Shown here: one piece after another, positions 6,149 through 9,757 of the stretch | Layout: the number at the start of each line of letters is the position of its first letter | Position numbering within the stretch: the first letter of the stretch is position 1 | The notes under the pieces: model-generated | Told to the model about the DNA's origin: nothing | Databases searched by the model: none | Seen by the model: only the letters and a program-made list of their open reading frames with translations | Source: Terriglobia bacterium | Lineage (GTDB): Bacteria; Acidobacteriota; Terriglobia; UBA7540 | Assembly: GCA_030040455.1 (NCBI GenBank) | Contig: JASHTR010000627.1 | Coordinates: forward strand, 1-9,757 | DNA: 9,757 nt | Direction of reading: 5' to 3' | Made by a program: the position numbers and the translations under genes

Positions 6149-8617
6149 ATGATGCACTTTCAAGAAACATGGTGGAAAACGGCGGCACGTATAACCCGGA
6201 TGAGCCGGAAGGAGCTTTTCTGCCGCTTGACACAAGAAATCCATAAACGAACCGATGCGGTAGTTTTTGGAGTTGGGGGCGGCAGGCTAATAGGCCATTT
6301 CTACGGACCTGGCAGCCATCGCCAGCCCGCAAGGCAGGATTCCAAGCCAGCCCCGGCAATGGCTTTTTCCCCAGGCCGATTTTTTTTCGAGCCTGGAGAC
6401 ATACCAGCCATTGTAAAACTGCTGTGCGAGAAGCTTCCACAGGAAGCGGATCGCATTCTGGAAGAGGCAAGGCGCATCGTGCACCATCAATTTGACCTGC
6501 TGGGGTACGAAAACGTGGATTATGGCGCCGTAATTGATTGGCAGCGAGACGTCGTTAATCGCAAGCGGACGCCGCGCAGGCGATGGTACAAGATCCGCTA
6601 CCTCGACTTCGGCGAAGTGGGGGATCACAAGGTAATCTGGGAGCTCAATCGCCATCAGCATCTGGTGACGCTGGCCAAGGCATGGCATCTCTCACGCGAT
6701 GGCCACTTCGTTGCCGAGTTGCTCAGCCAGTGGTCCCAATGGGATCGTGCCAACCCTTATCCAAAAGGCATCAACTGGGCCAGTAGCCTGGAGGTAGCTT
6801 TTCGAAGCCTTTCCTGGCTATGGGTGGGACACCTGCTAGCACCCTGCCCTGCCGCGCCCAAAAGCTTCCAGCAGGATCTCCTCCGGTCGCTCGCCCTCAG
6901 CGGACGTCACCTTGAGCGGTATCTTTCCACCTATTCTTCACCCAACACGCATCTGCTCGGTGAAGCCGTCGCTCTGTTCTTTATCGGCACGCTCTGCCCG
7001 CGGCTCCGCTTTGCCCCCCGATGGCAGGAACTTGGCTGGCGTATCATTCTGGAGCAGGCTGAAAAGCAGGTGCAGGCGGATGGAATGCACTTCGAGCAAT
7101 CCGTCTACTACCACGTCTACGCGCTCGATTTTTTTCTTCATGCACGCCAGCTTGCTACCCGCAACGCAATTTCAGTCCCTGCGAGTTTCGACCGCGTAAT
7201 CGAAAGGATGCTGGATGTACTTCGCGGCCTCTCGCAGGCCGGCCTCGCGCCGGGTTTAGGAGATGACGATGGAGGCCGTGTGTTTGACCCGCGACGTAAC
7301 CGTCGCGAGCACCTCACCGATCCGCTATCGACAGGGGCAGTGATCTTTGAGCGCGCGGATTTCAAGGCGGCTTCGGGCGGAATTAAAGAGGAAACTCTGT
7401 GGCTTCTGGGGCCTGAAGGAGCGGGGCGCTTTGAGGCTCTTCCAGTTACGAGCCGGCCCGCCGCTTCCCTCTGTTTCAAGACCAGTGGCCTTTACGTGAT
7501 GGCAGGCTCGGAGGCGCAGAAAGTAGCCGGGTCTACCAAAGGCGACGCAAGCCTGAGAACCTTGCGCCAGCAGCTTGTGATTGACGCCGGGCCGCAAGGA
7601 ACCGGCAACTCCGGGCATGGGCACGCGGACGCCCTTAGCGTGCACCTATCGGTCGCGGGTGAAGAATGGCTCGTTGATCCGGGAACGTTTCGTTATATGG
7701 GGGCCAGCGCGGAGCGAGAGATGTTTCGCGGCACCGCTGCGCACAATACTCTCGAAGTCGACGGGGTCAGCCAGGCTGACCCGGTAGCACCCTTTGCCTG
7801 GAGGATGCTGCCGCGCGCTCGCGTAGCGCAGTGGATTACGAGCGACCGGTTCGACCTTTTCGAGGGCAGTCACAGTGGTTATCAAAGATTACCCGAGCCG
7901 GTCGTTCATCGACGCTGGATTTTTTACCTTAAGCCGCATTTTTGGCTGGTTCGCGACCTGGCCGAAGGCGCCGGAGAGCATCGATTGGAGATTTTCTGGC
8001 ACTTCCCGCCGTACTTCGTGCCGTCTTATACGCCGCCTGGTTTCACGTTGAAGCAGGAAGCCGGACCTGGGGGCGATGCTCGCGGGCTGGTGGTGATTCC
8101 CGTGGAAAAGCACGGCTGGTCTCAGGAAATTCGAAGAGGCCACACGTCTTCCGCCTACGGAGTTGCGCTTCCCGCGCCTCTAATCTGCTTTTCAACCACG
8201 GCGACCTTGCCTCGGGAGCTGGCTGTGGCGCTCGAGCCGATGACCAAAGCACAAGAGAAGATTGGGAAGCTTTCACGGATCGATCCTGACGGAGCCTCCG
8301 CTGCTTACGGACTTTGTTACGAGACTTCTGGTGGCCGGCATCTTTTATTTTTTGGCACCCACGGCCAGCCTTGGAGGCTCGGACGATGGGCGAGCGACGC
8401 TCGCTTTGTCTATTTTGGGGCGAGCGAGGCAGGTGATTACCTGGCGCTTTGCGCGGGAACTTTTTTCGAGGCTGAAGGACTCCGGCTTCTCACCTGCGAC
8501 CGGGTGGTCGAACGGTGCGAAATGATCGTCTCGGCACTGAGCCAGAATATTATCTGCTCAGATCCGGCAGCCATCATCGACGGAGATTTTGCGAATATGA
8601 TGATGGTTGCAAGATAA
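6149..8617 (+). CDS. Heparinase II/III-family protein (polysaccharide lyase-like)
   Basis: The 822-residue protein has the two-part architecture of this superfamily: an alpha-helical toroid N-terminal domain (up to about residue 400), then a beta-sandwich heparinase II/III-like domain (about 440-700). Recognisable blocks are WELNRHQHLVTLAKAW (164-179), NTHLLGEAVALFF (Asn266, His268, Glu272), EQSVYYHVYALDFF (Tyr320, Tyr321) and GHGHADALSV (His490, His492) with WLVDPGTF and RGTAAHNTLEVDG after it. Asn, Tyr and His in these blocks correspond to the catalytic groups known in this fold (Asn/Tyr/His in heparinase III), so activity on a uronate polymer by beta-elimination is plausible; the substrate is unknown. 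No signal peptide is visible, suggesting a cytoplasmic location. I chose ATG 6149 (or 6152) because the following WWKTAARITRMSRKELFCRLTQEIHKR matches the usual family N-terminus; the ribosome site (GGGA) is weak. It is divergent from the algD-like gene. Confidence 0.88.
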   Translation: MMHFQETWWKTAARITRMSRKELFCRLTQEIHKRTDAVVFGVGGGRLIGHFYGPGSHRQPARQDSKPAPAMAFSPGRFFFEPGDIPAIVKLLCEKLPQEADRILEEARRIVHHQFDLLGYENVDYGAVIDWQRDVVNRKRTPRRRWYKIRYLDFGEVGDHKVIWELNRHQHLVTLAKAWHLSRDGHFVAELLSQWSQWDRANPYPKGINWASSLEVAFRSLSWLWVGHLLAPCPAAPKSFQQDLLRSLALSGRHLERYLSTYSSPNTHLLGEAVALFFIGTLCPRLRFAPRWQELGWRIILEQAEKQVQADGMHFEQSVYYHVYALDFFLHARQLATRNAISVPASFDRVIERMLDVLRGLSQAGLAPGLGDDDGGRVFDPRRNRREHLTDPLSTGAVIFERADFKAASGGIKEETLWLLGPEGAGRFEALPVTSRPAASLCFKTSGLYVMAGSEAQKVAGSTKGDASLRTLRQQLVIDAGPQGTGNSGHGHADALSVHLSVAGEEWLVDPGTFRYMGASAEREMFRGTAAHNTLEVDGVSQADPVAPFAWRMLPRARVAQWITSDRFDLFEGSHSGYQRLPEPVVHRRWIFYLKPHFWLVRDLAEGAGEHRLEIFWHFPPYFVPSYTPPGFTLKQEAGPGGDARGLVVIPVEKHGWSQEIRRGHTSSAYGVALPAPLICFSTTATLPRELAVALEPMTKAQEKIGKLSRIDPDGASAAYGLCYETSGGRHLLFFGTHGQPWRLGRWASDARFVYFGASEAGDYLALCAGTFFEAEGLRLLTCDRVVERCEMIVSALSQNIICSDPAAIIDGDFANMMMVAR

Positions 8618-8637
8618 CGGGATGCTGCGTCACTGCG

Positions 8638-9542
8638 TTATGCCCCCAGCGCATACTTATCAACGCGGTTACTGACATCCTTCAGGTACGCCTCGTCACC
8701 GCCCTTGAGTTCAACCACGGCTGTTCCGTGATAGCCAATCTCGGCGAATGCGGCGCGGACAGCAGGCCAATCAATATCGCCCTCGCCGATATTCACCCAA
8801 TCGTAGCAATTCCCCGTTTGCTTGAAGTCTTTTAAATGCACGTCCGCAATGCGCGGGCCGAGAGTCCGAATCCAATCCTGGGGGTAACCGTAAAAGACGA
8901 CGTTGCCGACGTCAAACCACACCTTCACCCACGGGCTCTTGAACTGGTCGACGTAGGTCGCGAATTCCAGCGGGCTGAGCAGAAACTTGTTCCATACCTC
9001 TTCGAGGGCGACGGTCACCTTCAGCTCTTCGGCGAGTGGATCAACTTCCGGATCTGCCGTTGGGAGCGAACCCAGGCTTGGCGGTAGCTCGTCCGCTCGT
9101 TTACTACCGCCGGAACCAGCAAAATACAGCGGGCGCCCCAAAGCTCGGCATTGTGGAGCGAGGTGCGTGTTCCCTGAAGGCTCTTCTCCACCACCGCAGG
9201 ATCGCTGGAAGAGAGTGGATACTTCCAATGCACCATGTTCATCACCGAATCGATACGCAAGCCGGTCTTTTCCGCCGCTTCTTTAATCGTCTCCGCTTCA
9301 TGCGGGTCCGGGGTGGCAGCCACCTGGAGCGCTACGAAGCCCGAGTCACGCGCGATTTTAAACCGGTCAATGTAACTGAGTTGGCGAGGAAGCATACTGA
9401 CGAGTACCCCTTTTTCGATAGGCAGGGGGGGCGAGCTCGTGGGGCTGGAGCCATCAGCTACGGCGGAAGGACCCGCGCCGGCCAGGCAGGCTGCGCCTAG
9501 AGAGGTTCTCAGAAACTCGCGACGAGAAGTAGGATGTTTCAT
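8638..9542 (-). pseudogene. Tat-exported sugar phosphate isomerase/epimerase-like TIM barrel, broken by a one-base frameshift
   Basis: The N-terminal part runs from ATG 9542 (GAGGAA seven bases upstream) and carries a twin-arginine signal, SRREFLR at residues 6-12, with a likely cleavage after AVA (27-29). After RKLI (residue 168) it reads HSPKS and stops at 9021. The next frame continues the protein exactly where expected, PLAEELKVTVALEEVWNKF, to TAA at 8638. Restoring one base at 9038-9039 gives 301 residues, normal for the AP-endonuclease-2-like (xylose isomerase-like) barrel. In that joined numbering, likely metal ligands are Glu181 (ALEEVWN), Asp211 (WFDVGN), His236 (DVHLKD) and Glu278 (VVELKGG), spaced as in ketose 3-epimerases. 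All are intact, so the break is recent or a sequencing/assembly error. The mature protein would be periplasmic; substrate unknown. It converges on the heparinase-like gene with 20 bp between them. Confidence 0.87.
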
Positions 9543-9619
9543 TTTCGTTCCTCACAAGAAAAGTGATAGCGGTAATTTTTTAAAGTCACGATGCCCCGGG
9601 ACGTTACGCGCCGCTCCAC

Positions 9620-9628
9620 ATGATAGCA
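9620..9628 (-). promoter_or_regulatory. Possible extended -10 promoter for the isomerase-like gene
   Basis: The minus strand reads TGC-TATCAT, an extended -10 with five of six consensus bases, about 78 bases before the ATG at 9542. No recognisable -35 is present. It resembles the candidate before the algD-like gene (TGC-TATACT). Confidence 0.25.
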
Positions 9629-9713
9629 GAAAGACGCGGGCACATTACCAGCTCTTGCCATCGCTTCCCAGGGTAATGCATAAAGGCGGCTTTATAAGTG
9701 TGTGAAACCTCAC

Positions 9714-9757
9714 GTGGCGGAGTAAATTCCGCCGCACCATATGCCGCACTGAATGCC
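9714..9757. repeat. Short GC hairpin repeat at the window edge
   Basis: GGCGGA (9716-9721) and TCCGCC (9728-9733) form a 6-bp stem with a six-base AT-rich loop. GCCGCAC occurs twice in direct orientation (9731-9737 and 9743-9749). The element probably continues past the window, so its true limits are unknown. The rest of the gap, 9543-9713, shows nothing further I can support apart from the promoter candidate. Confidence 0.45.

Noticed and set aside
5737..6246. Open frame of 169 codons on the plus strand over the divergent region
   Set aside because: It runs through two palindromic repeats and into the heparinase-like gene in another frame, with no recognisable protein features.
9021..9050. 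Programmed frameshift in the isomerase-like gene
   Set aside because: There is no slippery heptamer or strong downstream structure at the junction, and homologues of this family, as I recall them, are encoded in one frame.
9485..9490. Lipoprotein signal at Cys19 of the isomerase-like protein
   Set aside because: The residues before the Cys (GAA) lack the usual Leu at -3, whereas the twin-arginine motif and AVA cleavage site are good.
1091..9757. CRISPR array or tandem direct-repeat locus
   Set aside because: The intergenic repeats are inverted and differ from each other; no regularly spaced direct repeats with unique spacers are present.

Overview
The window looks like a chromosomal stretch from a moderately GC-rich soil-type bacterium, most likely an Acidobacteriota member. 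This rests on gene content: a CobA-HemD fusion, a Tat-exported TIM-barrel 'sugar phosphate isomerase/epimerase', and a heparinase II/III-family protein beside exopolysaccharide genes. It also rests on GC-rich palindromic repeats of a style I associate from memory with that phylum. There is no 16S or marker gene to prove it. I see no phage, transposase, CRISPR, tRNA or rRNA.

Layout. (1) Positions 2-1090 (+) hold the 3' part of a fused siroheme/heme gene: the tail of uroporphyrinogen-III C-methyltransferase, then a whole uroporphyrinogen-III synthase domain. (2) A palindromic element at 1127-1217 separates it from a convergent minus-strand gene (1216-3165). That gene encodes a 649-residue membrane-anchored coiled-coil protein of unknown function. 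(3) A 488-bp non-coding stretch (3166-3653) carries two unrelated inverted-repeat elements. (4) A minus-strand pair follows: an AlgD-like GDP-mannose 6-dehydrogenase (4343-5686), then a membrane-anchored YdcF/DUF218 protein (3654-4325), 17 bp apart and probably one operon. (5) A divergent intergenic region (5687-6148) holds a possible promoter, a nested AT-rich palindrome and two hairpin-rich repeats. (6) A large heparinase II/III-family polysaccharide lyase-like gene runs to the right (6149-8617). (7) Convergent with it is a Tat-signal sugar isomerase/epimerase-like gene (8638-9542, minus) broken by a one-base frameshift near 9038. (8) The last 215 bp are non-coding and end in another repeat.

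How the genes may work together. AlgD makes GDP-mannuronate, the activated sugar for alginate-type polyuronates. YdcF-family proteins are envelope-associated and often sit in surface-polysaccharide clusters. Heparinase II/III-fold proteins cleave or process uronate-containing polysaccharides. Genes 4-6 therefore look like part of a surface uronate-polysaccharide locus, but no glycosyltransferase or polymerase lies in the window, so this is inference. The most notable non-coding feature is that every gap longer than 100 bp holds a palindromic repeat; two of these elements share their terminal inverted repeats, and one shows compensated base changes in its stems.
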